From Clostridiales bacterium (GTDB lineage: Bacteria > Bacillota > Clostridia > Christensenellales > Aristaeellaceae): 61,299 bases of DNA. Location of the stretch: contig SVGJ01000012.1 in assembly GCA_015056415.1 (NCBI GenBank), forward strand, positions 1-61,299, given 5' to 3'. Position 1 is the stretch's first letter; each line of letters starts with the position of its first letter. Positions 48,791-58,384 of this stretch are shown here, in pieces. Under the pieces are notes generated by a model. That model was given only the letters and a program-made list of their open reading frames with translations. It was not told the origin of the DNA and ran no database searches. The position numbers were made by a program, and so were the translations under genes.

Positions 48791-50668
48791 ATGATGAAAC
48801 GCGTGATGGTGCTCTTTGGCAGCGCGGGCTGCGCGGTGGCGCAGAGCGTGCTTTATGCTGCCTGCGCAGGCGCCTGGTCCGGAGAGACCGACCTGCTGCT
48901 GGTGGTCAACGGTGCATCGGACGCGGCGGCGGAGCGCGCCTCCCTGCTGTTTGCACAGTATGAGAAGCTCCGTACCAGGATGGACACTGTGCCCGGAGAG
49001 CGTATGGGCTTCACCGCTCCGCTGCAGCTGCGTGTCTGGCCCGGTGAATTGCCGCAGAAGTCCATCGAAGGCTGGGCCTCCGGGGCTGATGACGCCCTGC
49101 TGTGCCGGGCGCTGTTTTCCCGGGCCACAGCCACTCAGGACCTGAACGAAGACCTTTCCGGCCACGATGACGCGGCGCGGGCGCTGTATGCCGCGCTGAT
49201 GAAAGAAGACGTGCCGCTGGCGGAGATCTCCGGGGATACGCGGCTTGTGCTGGTGGGCAGCCTGGCTGATGGCTGGGGCGCCGCGGGCGTGGATGCGTTT
49301 ACCCGTTGGCTCGAGCTGCGGAAGCCTCAAATGGCGACTGTGCTGCTCATGCCCTACGCCGGGCAGGACGATCATGCCCACCGGCGAGCTGAGGCGGCGC
49401 TGGGCTGGCTCGCCCATGGCGAAACAGTGTATCTGCTGGGTACCGGCGAGAGCGACTGCGCCTCTGCGGAGGCGGGCGCTGCCAATCTGGTGGAGTGGCT
49501 GGCAGCCAGCTGCACGGACAGCTTTTTCCGCGCGGAAAAGCCCGCTGTGGGGCTGATGACCTACCGGGTCGCCTCAGGCAAGCTGGGGTGGGAGAGCTTC
49601 CCGGCGGCGTACCGGGTGTGCTTCGGCAGCCTGCTGAAGACCGCCGCGGCCTTCCGCCTTACCTTTGAACCGGCGATCCGCCGGGGACTGACCTCGCCTA
49701 AATGGCTCAGGGACAAGATGATCGGCTGGTATGCCGGATATTTCCATCAGGCGCAGAAAATGACCGATGAACAGCGCGGCGCCATGCTGGCCGAGCTGGA
49801 CGCCGCCGCGGCATTGCTGGACGGCTTTGCCCGGTGGATGTGTCAGGTGCTGCGCAACCTGCCGCCGCTCCTGCGCTCCTCCAGCGCTATGGAGCAGGCG
49901 CGGCAGGAGGCAGCGGATAATTATCGCCAGTATATCGAAACAGCTGGCCAGCTGGCTGTGATGATCCGTGAGGCCGAGCAGAGCGGCCTGCTGGAGGAAA
50001 AGGTCGTCCACCGCCATGATATGGAGGACAACGAGGCCGAAAAAATGCAGAAGATCTTCCAGCAGATGGAGGCGCGCAAGCAGGCGCTGGCGGCACGCCA
50101 GGAGGAGTTGAACCTCCGCATGGGCGGCGCGGCGCAGCTGCTGATGATGAAGCAGACCATTCAGGAGATCCGCCAGCGCGATGAGGAGGTCCATGCCCAG
50201 GCGGCCGAGGCTGCCCGCCGCATCGACGAGGCGGAGCTGATCGCCACGGCAGAGGATCAGCACAGGATCACCACGGCCCGTACCAAGCTGCAGCGCATGG
50301 AGCGCTATGTGGCGCAGCTGGACGCTTGTATGCTCATCGCCCGCCTGGAGCGGGAAAAGGCCAAGGCAGCCGGCGTCAGGCACAATCCGCCACGGATTGC
50401 CATGGATACTACCATGCCGGAAAACGGTATGTTCGACCCCAGGGCGCTGGAGAAGCTGGAGAGCCTGCCTGCGCAGACGGATAAGAATGCCAAGCGCCTC
50501 TGGGCTGAGGCGGAGGCCGCCTGGACGGGGCTGGTACTGCCCGTGAAGGGCAGCGAAGCCAACCTGGCGGAGCTGGCCGGCAGCCTGAAGACGAAAGAAG
50601 AATTTGCTTCCCCTGTGGCCGCGCTGCTGCGGGATATGACGCTGGCTGTGGCAAAGGAGGTGCGCTGA
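48791..50668 (+). CDS. Tubulin/FtsZ-like protein with C-terminal coiled coil
   Basis: A 625-residue protein not recognised as a named family. Residues 5-20 (VMVLFGSAGCAVAQSV) look like the first strand and Gly turn of an FtsZ/tubulin Rossmann domain. Residues 155-166 (VGSLADGWGAAG) sit where the tubulin T4 loop (GGGTGTG) belongs, LLMPYAG (185-191) matches the 'VTxPF' strand about 30 residues later, and TVYLLG (212-217) matches the following 'LIVIPN' strand. These spacings equal those of FtsZ, but the loops are degenerate and no T7 catalytic Asp is evident. The C-terminal half contains a long Glu/Arg/Lys/Gln-rich coiled coil (about 360-530). RBS GGAGGT precedes ATG 48791 (48794 also possible). 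It is coupled to the actin-like gene. Confidence 0.5.
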   Translation: MMKRVMVLFGSAGCAVAQSVLYAACAGAWSGETDLLLVVNGASDAAAERASLLFAQYEKLRTRMDTVPGERMGFTAPLQLRVWPGELPQKSIEGWASGADDALLCRALFSRATATQDLNEDLSGHDDAARALYAALMKEDVPLAEISGDTRLVLVGSLADGWGAAGVDAFTRWLELRKPQMATVLLMPYAGQDDHAHRRAEAALGWLAHGETVYLLGTGESDCASAEAGAANLVEWLAASCTDSFFRAEKPAVGLMTYRVASGKLGWESFPAAYRVCFGSLLKTAAAFRLTFEPAIRRGLTSPKWLRDKMIGWYAGYFHQAQKMTDEQRGAMLAELDAAAALLDGFARWMCQVLRNLPPLLRSSSAMEQARQEAADNYRQYIETAGQLAVMIREAEQSGLLEEKVVHRHDMEDNEAEKMQKIFQQMEARKQALAARQEELNLRMGGAAQLLMMKQTIQEIRQRDEEVHAQAAEAARRIDEAELIATAEDQHRITTARTKLQRMERYVAQLDACMLIARLEREKAKAAGVRHNPPRIAMDTTMPENGMFDPRALEKLESLPAQTDKNAKRLWAEAEAAWTGLVLPVKGSEANLAELAGSLKTKEEFASPVAALLRDMTLAVAKEVR

Positions 50669-53600
50669 TGCCTGAGGGAATGACCTTCCTGCCCGATGAG
50701 AAGGATATCGAGCTTTCCTCCGGCGTGGGTATTGTCGCCGCGCCGCTGAACGGTCTGCAAAGCCTTGCCGCGCCCCGTGCCGGCCTGAAAATGGAGGAGG
50801 ACGCCTGGCGTGGCCTGCTGGCCTTCTGCCTGCTGGCTGACGCCTGGGGCGTGGACGGCGTGACGGTGAAGACTATCCGCCCGGAGCAATCCGCCTTCGC
50901 CTCGGCCGTCCTGCGGGAGAAGATTAGCCTCGTGCTGTGGCAGCGCGAGGTGCTGGGCGTGTTGAACCGGCAAGCCGGGATCGTTCCCGCGGCGCAGCTG
51001 CGGACGGTGGAACTCCCCGAGCGGGTCTTCTGGTACGACGGGACCTTCCACGACCCCACGGACGAATTGAACGAGCGTGACCGTACGCTGCTGATCTGCC
51101 GGCTCAGCGCGATGAACCAGCAGGGGGAAGCCGCCGTGCAGCGTTTTATTTCCGCGCTGACGCAGGCGGGGCTGCGGTCTGCGCAGCTGGTAGCTCACCA
51201 GGATGAGAAGACCATGGCAAACCTGGCGCTGCGCATGAAGGCCATCCTGGGCCAGACGCCCGGTGTGGAAGAGCAGCGGGATCCCTATGCCGCCGCGCCG
51301 GTGAATCCGCTGCTGGCCGCCCTTGGCCTGGCGGAACGTGATGAACCTCCGGCGCTTTCCCTGACGTGGCGCTACAACGGCACGATCATCGCCCGCAGCA
51401 GCAGCGCCATTTATTGCGAGGGGATCGATACGTCCGAAGCGGAGGCGGCACTGGAGAATATCGCGCAGGATATCCGGATGCTGGAGCAGTATTCGCCCAC
51501 CTGGCGGCAGAACCTTGCACGGCGCACGCAGGATTGGCTGAACCGGCACCAGGACGATCGGGCGCTGCTGCCCATCGTGCGCACGCTGGCCGAGGAGATC
51601 CGCTATCAGGCCGGTGTACCCTTGCCTGCAGAGCAACTGCGCTTGCAATGGCCCTGGAAGGCCGGTGGCGTGGTCAGCACACTTTGGCATGAAGCGCTGG
51701 GTGAAGAGCTGGATGCCGGCATGGTCAACCCCTTCGCGGATGAACTGTGCCTGCTGCCCGGCGGCGCGTGGAACGCCCTGGGCGATGCGGTGCTCAGCCG
51801 CCTGTGCGTGCTGCCCGGTGACGCCATGGAGCCCGCCGCGGCGGTGGTGCCGCCCCTTTCACGGGAACTGGCTGCCTGCGTGGGCGACCGGCTGATGATG
51901 GAAAGCTTCTCCTTCCGCCGTACGGAGGATGGCGGCGTGTGCGCGTCCTTTGCCCTGCGCGGTAAGGATCAGGCTATGCTGGAGCGGGTCTACGCCCCCG
52001 GGGAGATCCGCCGCCTTTCCATGGAGGAGGCGCCTACAGTGGCGGTGTGGCCCTGCCTGCCCCTGCCCGAAAGAAGCTGGCGGGCGTATTATGTGTATAT
52101 TCATGGCGGAACCATCCGTGCCTCCGCGCTGCATCAGGGCAGGTGGCTGATCACGGAGGATCGCCTCTTTTCGGTGCTGAAGACTGAATCCTTCCCGGAA
52201 ATGATCGCCCTGCATGCCGACGGGCGATGCCTTGGCGTGCTGCCCAACAGCCTGCCGCCCTGCCAGCCCGCCCGCACGGAAACCGCGCTGGGCCTGCTGG
52301 ATGTGGGCGCTTCCGGCATTGCGCTGGGCCTGATGCAGGGGGAAGCGGCGGAACCGGTGCAGGTGCCCGGCCTGGTGCGCACGCTGCTGCGGGGCGGCAA
52401 AGCTGCCCCCTTGAGCGAGGAATTCCTCCCCGCGGCGCCCCTGGGGCCGGTGCTTCCGGCGGCGGTGGAGCTGTTCAATCAAAAAGAGGAGCCCATCCCG
52501 CTGGTGGACGGACATATCCTGACGCCCGAGACCTGCACTGCTCTGGCCGGCCGGGAAGCCAAGGCCATGCATTCCGCGTGGAAGTGGAGCGTGGACGCTC
52601 CCGCCCGCAGAGCACGGCGGATGATGCTCCACCAGGCGATGCTGACGGCCTCGCTGGCGGCGGTGCTGAAGGGCGCCCCCTCCATCTCATGGCGGATCGC
52701 CCTGCCCGAGGGCATGGCTGCCGAGGGCAGGCGTGAGCTGTGGCAGGAGATCAGCGACCTGGCACCGGTGGTGGCTGCCTCCTGTGGATTGCCGCTGAAG
52801 GACAAGTCTGTCTCCCACGGTGATGAGAGCCTGGCGCTGGGTACATATCTGCGCAGCGAGGGCACGGTGCGCGGTGGATTTATGGCGCTGGACGTGGGCA
52901 GCGGCGACGCTTCCATGGCGCTGTGGCTGCGGGGAATGAATCGCCCCGCAGTGCGGTGCAATCTGCCCCTGGGTGTGCAGTCCATGCTGCTGGACGGCCT
53001 GATGCAGCACCCCGGCGCCCTGGAGAGCGATTTTGCCGATATGCCCGACGAGAACGCTCGCCAGAGCGTGCTGCTCCTGGCCGGCCAGCTGCGGGCAGCC
53101 AGCGGACGCAAGGAGCTGGAAAAAGGCCGGTTCCTGCTGGATCAGTGCCTGAATGAGTATGGCACGGCGCTTTCCGCCCACATGAACAACCGCTTTGCTC
53201 AGGGCAGGACGACCGTGACGCAATCGCTGGTGCTGCAAGCCTTCGCCGCGCTGCTGGCCCTGAGCGGCCTGGTGATGGAGCAGGTGCGGCGGGATCCCCT
53301 GCTGAACGATTACCTGCCCGCGGAGATGACCTTCATCATGGCGGGCAAGGGCAATCAGCTGATGAACGCCATGCCGGAGTATCTCAAATCGGCGCTGGCG
53401 CAGTTTGTGCGGCTGGAGATGAGCGGCGATCACCCCGTGCGCGGCATGCGCTTCCTTTTCAGCGCGGCGCCCAAGTGCGATACCATCATGGGCCTGGCAC
53501 GGATGACGGAGGTGCGTACCGACCCGCCTGCCGCGCCCAAAAACCTGCGGGCCAGCGCTCAGCTGCCCATGCCGCCGGATCTGCTGATGATGCGGTTTCT

Positions 53601-53799
53601 CTCGGCATTCCGGAGCGTTTTCCCCCAGGCGAGCCATATGCTCTACGGTCATGTGTTTGACCAGGCCGGGATGATCACCCGCGAGGGCGAAAACCTGATC
53701 CGCGCCACGGCGGCAAGATATTTCGCCGCCGCGGGAGAGCCGGAGGCGGCGCTGGCAACCTGCCTGACGGAGCTGCGGCAGATCATCGCCGATGAGTGA
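50668..53799 (+). CDS. Large protein with C-terminal actin/Hsp70-fold ATPase, SrfB-like
   Basis: A 1043-residue protein. The first 530 residues have no recognised domain. From there the three ASKHA nucleotide-binding motifs appear in order: phosphate-1 LLDVGASGIALG (Asp545), phosphate-2 ALDVGSGDASMAL (Asp742) and adenosine FIMAGKGNQ (Gly893). The spacings, 197 and 151 residues, are close to those in Hsp70 (about 184 and 141). Size and C-terminal actin-like domain recall the SrfB virulence-factor family, but I cannot confirm homology. No signal peptide or membrane helix is visible. The start ATG overlaps the upstream stop (TGATG) and AAAGGAGGTG precedes it, so both proteins are made together, possibly as a complex. 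Confidence 0.55.
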   Translation: MPEGMTFLPDEKDIELSSGVGIVAAPLNGLQSLAAPRAGLKMEEDAWRGLLAFCLLADAWGVDGVTVKTIRPEQSAFASAVLREKISLVLWQREVLGVLNRQAGIVPAAQLRTVELPERVFWYDGTFHDPTDELNERDRTLLICRLSAMNQQGEAAVQRFISALTQAGLRSAQLVAHQDEKTMANLALRMKAILGQTPGVEEQRDPYAAAPVNPLLAALGLAERDEPPALSLTWRYNGTIIARSSSAIYCEGIDTSEAEAALENIAQDIRMLEQYSPTWRQNLARRTQDWLNRHQDDRALLPIVRTLAEEIRYQAGVPLPAEQLRLQWPWKAGGVVSTLWHEALGEELDAGMVNPFADELCLLPGGAWNALGDAVLSRLCVLPGDAMEPAAAVVPPLSRELAACVGDRLMMESFSFRRTEDGGVCASFALRGKDQAMLERVYAPGEIRRLSMEEAPTVAVWPCLPLPERSWRAYYVYIHGGTIRASALHQGRWLITEDRLFSVLKTESFPEMIALHADGRCLGVLPNSLPPCQPARTETALGLLDVGASGIALGLMQGEAAEPVQVPGLVRTLLRGGKAAPLSEEFLPAAPLGPVLPAAVELFNQKEEPIPLVDGHILTPETCTALAGREAKAMHSAWKWSVDAPARRARRMMLHQAMLTASLAAVLKGAPSISWRIALPEGMAAEGRRELWQEISDLAPVVAASCGLPLKDKSVSHGDESLALGTYLRSEGTVRGGFMALDVGSGDASMALWLRGMNRPAVRCNLPLGVQSMLLDGLMQHPGALESDFADMPDENARQSVLLLAGQLRAASGRKELEKGRFLLDQCLNEYGTALSAHMNNRFAQGRTTVTQSLVLQAFAALLALSGLVMEQVRRDPLLNDYLPAEMTFIMAGKGNQLMNAMPEYLKSALAQFVRLEMSGDHPVRGMRFLFSAAPKCDTIMGLARMTEVRTDPPAAPKNLRASAQLPMPPDLLMMRFLSAFRSVFPQASHMLYGHVFDQAGMITREGENLIRATAARYFAAAGEPEAALATCLTELRQIIADE

Positions 53800-53817
53800 G
53801 AAAGGTCGAATCGATCA

Positions 53818-54678
53818 ATGAAGCAGGATGTTCGCAAGCAGGCCAGGGAATGGCTGTTGATGACGCTGGGTACGCTGCTGCTGGCGGCAGGCGTGTATTT
53901 CTTCAAGTTTCCCAACAATTTCTCCACCGGCGGCGTCAGCGGCATTTCGGTGATCCTGGGCCACTATTTCCCGGGGATCACCCCCGGCGATTTCGTGCTG
54001 GTGATCAACGTGGCGCTGCTGATCGTGGGATTCGCGGTGTTCGGCCGGAGCTTCGGCGTGCGCACCTGCTACTGCAGTTTGCTGATGAGCGCTTTCATCT
54101 GGGTGATGGAGCGGGTCATCCCCCTGTCGCAGCCCATGACTACCCAGCCCCTGGTGGAGCTGATCTTTGCCGTGGGGCTGCCGGCGGTGGGCTCGGCGAT
54201 CCTGTTCAATGTGGATGCCTCCTCCGGCGGCACGGATATCGTAGCCATGGTGCTGCGCAAGTTCACCAGCCTGGACATCGGCAAGGCGCTGATGCTCTCT
54301 GATTGTGTCATCACGCTGATGGCCTGCGTGGCCTTCGGCATGGAAACCGGCCTGTTTTCCATCCTGGGTCTGCTGATCAAGAGTCTGCTGGTGGACATGG
54401 TGCTGGAAAACATCAACGTACATAAGTATTTTCACATCATCACCACCAACCCCGGGCCCATCGAGGAATATATTACCCGGGAGCTGAATCGCAGCGCCAC
54501 CGAGCTCAGGGGCGAGGGCGTGTATACCCATGAGGGACGCACCGTGCTGCTCACCGTGATGAACCGCCGTGAGGCCGTTATGCTTCGTAAGTTTGTGAAG
54601 CAGGCGGATCCCAGCGCGTTCCTGCTGATCATGAATACCGGCGAGATCATCGGCAAGGGCTTCCGGGGCACCAACTGA
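53818..54678 (+). CDS. YitT-family membrane protein (DUF161-DUF2179)
   Basis: A 286-residue protein. Five or six membrane helices in the first 200 residues show the YitT pattern FKFPNNFSTGGVSGISVIL and LFNVDASSGGTDIVAMVLRK. A C-terminal cytosolic DUF2179 domain follows (HIITTNPGPIEEYITRELNRSAT, TVLLTVMNRREAVMLRKFV). YitT proteins are widespread in Firmicutes with unknown transport function. ATG at 53818 is 18 bases after the actin-like gene stop with RBS GAAAGG-like, so it could be cotranscribed with the tubulin-like/actin-like genes. Confidence 0.92.
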   Translation: MKQDVRKQAREWLLMTLGTLLLAAGVYFFKFPNNFSTGGVSGISVILGHYFPGITPGDFVLVINVALLIVGFAVFGRSFGVRTCYCSLLMSAFIWVMERVIPLSQPMTTQPLVELIFAVGLPAVGSAILFNVDASSGGTDIVAMVLRKFTSLDIGKALMLSDCVITLMACVAFGMETGLFSILGLLIKSLLVDMVLENINVHKYFHIITTNPGPIEEYITRELNRSATELRGEGVYTHEGRTVLLTVMNRREAVMLRKFVKQADPSAFLLIMNTGEIIGKGFRGTN

Positions 54679-54694
54679 GGCAAGGAGGATGCAC

Positions 54695-55450
54695 ATGGAG
54701 CATATTACCAGCCTGAAGAATCCCAGGGTACAGGTGTGGAGATCCCTGAAGGACCGCAAGGGCCGCCGGGAGACCGGCTGCTTTCTGGCGGAAGGCCGCA
54801 AAATGGTGGAGGAGGCGCTGGCCTCCGGCTTTCCGGTGGAGGCGCTGCTGGTGAATGAAGCCCGGGCGGGGGAATTCAACCTGACCGGGGATATCCCTGT
54901 TTATGCCCTGCCGGAGAATGTGCTTGCCGCCGTGTGCGACACCAAGACCCCCCAGGGTGTTGCCGCTGTGGTGAAGGCGCAGCCGAATATCCGCCTGGGC
55001 CGGCGGGTGGTAGCCCTTGACGGCGTGCAGGATCCGGGCAACGTGGGTACCATCATCCGCACCGCTGACGCTGCCGGACTGGGGGGAGTCATCCTCTCCG
55101 GGCAGTGCGCCGATGTGTTCAGCCCCAAGGTGCTCCGGGCGACCATGGGCAGCGTCTTCCGTATGCCTATGGTGGTAACGGATGACCTGCCGGGGTATCT
55201 CCTCGGCCTGCGGGAGCGTGGCTACAGCGTGATCTCCTCCCAGCTGGACGGCGAGCCCTTCTACCGGCGTGGGAACGTGGGTGAGAGCTTCTGCCTGATC
55301 ATCGGCAACGAGGGCAACGGCGTTTCCGACGAGGTGAAGGCTACAGCCACCCACAGGGTCAAGCTGCCCATGCGGGGCGGCGCGGAATCCCTGAACGCGG
55401 CCATCGCGGCGGGGATCATGATGTATGATCTGATGAAGGATGAAATGTAA
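54695..55450 (+). CDS. SpoU/TrmH-family RNA 2'-O-methyltransferase
   Basis: A 251-residue rRNA/tRNA methyltransferase. A substrate-binding N-terminal domain (ITSLKNPRVQVWRSLKDRKGR, FLAEGRKMVEEAL) precedes a SPOUT domain with the three SpoU motifs: ALDGVQDPGNVGTIIRTADA, LIIGNEGNGVSDEV and VKLPMRGGAESLNAAIAAGI. It is probably a 23S rRNA Gm methyltransferase of the RlmB/TsnR group. ATG 54695 was chosen since AAGGAGG abuts the ATG at 54689. It follows the YitT gene after 16 bases and ends with a bidirectional terminator. Confidence 0.92.
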   Translation: MEHITSLKNPRVQVWRSLKDRKGRRETGCFLAEGRKMVEEALASGFPVEALLVNEARAGEFNLTGDIPVYALPENVLAAVCDTKTPQGVAAVVKAQPNIRLGRRVVALDGVQDPGNVGTIIRTADAAGLGGVILSGQCADVFSPKVLRATMGSVFRMPMVVTDDLPGYLLGLRERGYSVISSQLDGEPFYRRGNVGESFCLIIGNEGNGVSDEVKATATHRVKLPMRGGAESLNAAIAAGIMMYDLMKDEM

Positions 55451-55451
55451 T

Positions 55452-55490
55452 GCAAAAGCGCTTGTGACGGTTCAGTCACAAGCGCTTTGC
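55452..55490. terminator. Bidirectional terminator
   Basis: GCAAAAGCGCTTGTGAC (55452-55468) pairs with GTCACAAGCGCTTTGC (55475-55490). It serves the SpoU gene (+) and the glycosyltransferase gene (-). Confidence 0.88.
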
Positions 55491-55491
55491 T

Positions 55492-56427
55492 TTATCCGAA
55501 AATGATCTGCCCCAGGCGGGTGATCCGGCTCTGCATGGTACAGCCCAGCCGGCGTACGGCCAGCACGCGGCGAGGCTTGACCATTTTTCGCGTGGCGAGA
55601 TATTCATCAATGAGGTGGCGGGTCTCCGGGGGCAGGACGTTGCCATAGGCGTCCCGGAAGGATTGGGTGTTGGCGTAGGTCAGGGCGATGCGGGCTTTGC
55701 CCTTCTCCCATTGGGAAACGGCCTTCGCCGCGCGCTGGACCAGGGTCAGGCGGCTGGCGCCCATCACGTTCACGCTGTGCTGGCGGTAGTTTACCAGCGG
55801 CGCGTCCACAAACACGATATGCCCGAAGGCTGCTGCCGTCAGGGCGATGAACCAATCGTGCATGTGCATCCTGGCGGGATTGCCGTGCCGCACCACCAGA
55901 TCGCGCAGTGCGGCGTTCATCATCAGCGTGCAGCCGGTGACGTTGTTCTGCACCAGCAGCCGGGGCAGCGTCACAGCCGTTTTGTCCCAGCCCTGGTGGG
56001 CGAAGAAGCTCTCGTGGAGCGGGGCACCCTCCGCGTCCACCAGCCGGGCGTCGGAGTGCACCAGCAGGGGCGTGTCAGCGCCGTAGCGGGCTTCGGCCTG
56101 CTCCATGGCGGCGCGGCAGCGGGAGAGACGGTCAGGCGTCCAGTCGTCGTCCTGGTCGCACAGGGCGGCGTAAGGGGCTTCGCACTGGCGCATCAGGCTG
56201 AGAAAATTGCCGATGGCGCCATAGTGTCTGCCCTGGTCGGCGGCGCAAACGAAGCGGCTGTCCGCACAAGCGGCTTCCAGCAGGGTGGGGGTAGCGTCGC
56301 CGGAGCCGTCGTCCTGCATGAGCACGGTGAAGCAGGGATCGTCCTGCTCCCGCAGGGAGGCAAGCTGCCGGGGAAGGTATTTTTCCCCGTTGTAGCAGGC
56401 CATGAGTACTTGGATGGTCTTCACCAT
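55492..56427 (-). CDS. Family 2 glycosyltransferase
   Basis: A 311-residue GT-A glycosyltransferase. The N-terminus is [21 protein letters not shown], followed by [25 protein letters not shown] and the acceptor-side [10 protein letters not shown] with a C-terminal RLGC region. It resembles rhamnosyl- or glycosyl-transferases of clostridial surface polysaccharide clusters (WcaA/GT2 group). No membrane helix is present. The start at 56427 overlaps the end of the upstream glycosyltransferase gene by 7 bases, implying coupling. Donor and acceptor unknown. Confidence 0.88.
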   Translation of the reverse strand: MVKTIQVLMACYNGEKYLPRQLASLREQDDPCFTVLMQDDGSGDATPTLLEAACADSRFVCAADQGRHYGAIGNFLSLMRQCEAPYAALCDQDDDWTPDRLSRCRAAMEQAEARYGADTPLLVHSDARLVDAEGAPLHESFFAHQGWDKTAVTLPRLLVQNNVTGCTLMMNAALRDLVVRHGNPARMHMHDWFIALTAAAFGHIVFVDAPLVNYRQHSVNVMGASRLTLVQRAAKAVSQWEKGKARIALTYANTQSFRDAYGNVLPPETRHLIDEYLATRKMVKPRRVLAVRRLGCTMQSRITRLGQIIFG

Positions 56428-57191
56428 TGCCAGCCCCATTTCATAAAGAACTTGAAAATGGATACTACCTGCCGCATATTGCCCTTGAAGGTGCGGGTGT
56501 TCTCGCGGGCCCAGGCGTGGGTGATGCACATCTCCGGATGGTACACGATGGGGCCGATCTCCATGGCGCGGCGGGAGAGGTCGGAATCCTCCTGGTAGAG
56601 GAAGAAGCGGGGATCAAAGCCCTTGAGCTGCCGGAACACGCTGGTGCGGATCAGCAGGAAGCAGCCGGTGGCAAAGCCCACCGCGGTGGGGGAGGCGATG
56701 TTGGCCTCGGCCAGGGTGTAATCGGCCCGCCAGCGGCGGAAGGGGTTGCCCAGCTTTTCCAGCCGGCCGCCCAGCAGATAACGGATGGTGGGCTGCTTCT
56801 TGGGCAGGAATTGCTCGCTGCCGTCGGGGCTGAACACCCGGGGCGTGAGGATGGCGATCTCCGGGTGGTCGTCCATGTAGGCAGTCATGCGGGAGATCAG
56901 GTCCGGCGGGAAGGTCACGTCCGGGTTCACCAGCAGATGGTATCGGCTCTTCAGCAGGGGCAGCGCCACATTGTTGGCCCGGCCAAAGCCCAGGTTACTT
57001 GCCTGGGGCAGGATCTGCGCGCCGGGGCACATCCAGCGGATGCGCTCGGCCATGGTATCCTCGGGCGAGTTGTCCACAATGAAAAGATCAATGGGCTGGT
57101 CGGAATCCTGCAGGCACTGGACGGTGTTGAGCACATCGTCGGGCGCATGGTAGAGCACGATGCACGCGGATACCTTCGGGTCGGTGAGCAT
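56421..57191 (-). CDS. Family 2 glycosyltransferase, rhamnosyltransferase-like
   Basis: A 256-residue GT2 protein with [56 protein letters not shown] (the DxD-like NPD site) and [13 protein letters not shown]. This set is typical of WbbL/RfbF-type rhamnosyltransferases. RBS CAGGAGG precedes ATG 57191. Together with the next gene it probably builds a surface oligosaccharide from donors made by the galE/nucleotidyltransferase genes. No flippase or polymerase gene is present nearby. Confidence 0.9.
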   Translation of the reverse strand: MLTDPKVSACIVLYHAPDDVLNTVQCLQDSDQPIDLFIVDNSPEDTMAERIRWMCPGAQILPQASNLGFGRANNVALPLLKSRYHLLVNPDVTFPPDLISRMTAYMDDHPEIAILTPRVFSPDGSEQFLPKKQPTIRYLLGGRLEKLGNPFRRWRADYTLAEANIASPTAVGFATGCFLLIRTSVFRQLKGFDPRFFLYQEDSDLSRRAMEIGPIVYHPEMCITHAWARENTRTFKGNMRQVVSIFKFFMKWGWQW

Positions 57192-57280
57192 AGGAGCCTC
57201 CTGCTTTGGTGTTTCTTGGCTCTATTGTACCCCGCATCGGCGCATTTGTCCAGAAAAGTGTGGCAATTTGCAGGAATCAA

Positions 57281-57289
57281 TGGTATACT
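57281..57289 (+). promoter_or_regulatory. Extended -10 promoter of NYN gene
   Basis: TGG-TATACT at 57281-57289 is an extended -10 element; no good -35 is seen. Expected start of transcription is near 57296, just before GGAGGAGG. Confidence 0.5.
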
Positions 57290-57311
57290 AACGTCATATA
57301 CTGGAGGAGGA

Positions 57312-58367
57312 ATGCCATATACGCATTTGCTTTGCCTCCCGTATCGAATCCATATATATAGAAAGAGGTTCCCTTTGAGTAAATTCGCGATTTTTGTTGA
57401 TCTGGAAAACTGCGGCGCCAAGGTGGCCACGCTCAACAGCATCCTGGAGAAGGTCAAGATCCGCGGCGATATCCTGCTGGGCAAGGTCTATGGCTATACC
57501 GACAGGTTTTCCGATTTGAAGGAGGTGCTGCTGAGCAACACCTTCACCGTGGTGCCCTCGCTGCGCTACGGCATCTCGCAGAAGAACAACGCCGATATCC
57601 AGCTGGTGATCGACGCGCTTTCCGTGGCATATACCAACGACCTGATCGATTCCTTCTGCATCGTTTCCGGCGACAGCGACTATACGCCCCTGGTGGGTAA
57701 GCTGAAGTCCATGGGCAAGTTCGTGCTGGGCATCAGCCGAAGCGAGGCGGCCAGCAATGTGTTTATCAACGCCTGCAATGAGTTCCAGTTCCTGGAGAGT
57801 GTGGGCGGCCGCAGCGTGACCCCTTCCAAGAAGCGCAAGGGCAATTCCAGCGCCGAGGAAATGCTGGACGAGGTCGAATTGAACAAGCTCCTGTGCTCCG
57901 TTTTCCAGGAGCAGAGCGACACGGAAGAGATGTACGCCAGCGAGCTCAAGGGTGTTCTTTTGCGCCTGAGGCCCGATTTCAACGAGAAGGCCTACGGCTG
58001 CGCCACCTTCTACAAGCTTTTGCAGAAGCTGGCCGGCAAGTATGGCGATCTCCATGTGAAGAACGATAATTTCAACGTGATGGTGCGCCTGAATACCCGT
58101 GCCGAATCCGGCGAGGGCATTCCCCAATTGACCCGCGAGAACTGGCGCGAGGCCTTCGCTGCACAGATCAAGGCCTACAAGGAGGGCGGCTTCGACCGGG
58201 TGAACCCCTCCATCCTCAAGGCGGATATCATCACTGCCTATCCCGATTTCAACGAGCGCGCCATCGGCTTCAAGCGCTTCTCCGACGTGATGAAGGAGCT
58301 GGAGAAGGAAAAGCTGGTGGTCGTTGAAATGGACGAACAGAAGACGATGCTCATCAAGCTGCTGTAA
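57312..58367 (+). CDS. NYN-domain putative RNase with two LOTUS/OST-HTH domains
   Basis: A 351-residue protein (330 if the TTG at 57375 is used). The NYN/PIN-like nuclease domain has FAIFVDLENCGAKV, KNNADIQLVIDAL and CIVSGDSDYTPLVGKLKSMGK, placing the acidic active-site residues normally. Two LOTUS/OST-HTH domains follow (ELKGVLLRLRPDFNEKAYG; LKADIITAYPDFNERAIGFKRF). NYN-LOTUS proteins are RNA- or G-quadruplex-binding nucleases, as in MARF1. ATG 57312 has GGAGGAGG immediately upstream and close to the predicted transcription start. TTG 57375 has GAGG and matches the expected domain beginning. I keep the longer form with low certainty about the start. Confidence 0.8.
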   Translation: MPYTHLLCLPYRIHIYRKRFPLSKFAIFVDLENCGAKVATLNSILEKVKIRGDILLGKVYGYTDRFSDLKEVLLSNTFTVVPSLRYGISQKNNADIQLVIDALSVAYTNDLIDSFCIVSGDSDYTPLVGKLKSMGKFVLGISRSEAASNVFINACNEFQFLESVGGRSVTPSKKRKGNSSAEEMLDEVELNKLLCSVFQEQSDTEEMYASELKGVLLRLRPDFNEKAYGCATFYKLLQKLAGKYGDLHVKNDNFNVMVRLNTRAESGEGIPQLTRENWREAFAAQIKAYKEGGFDRVNPSILKADIITAYPDFNERAIGFKRFSDVMKELEKEKLVVVEMDEQKTMLIKLL

Positions 58368-58384
58368 AAGAAAGGAAGATCCCC

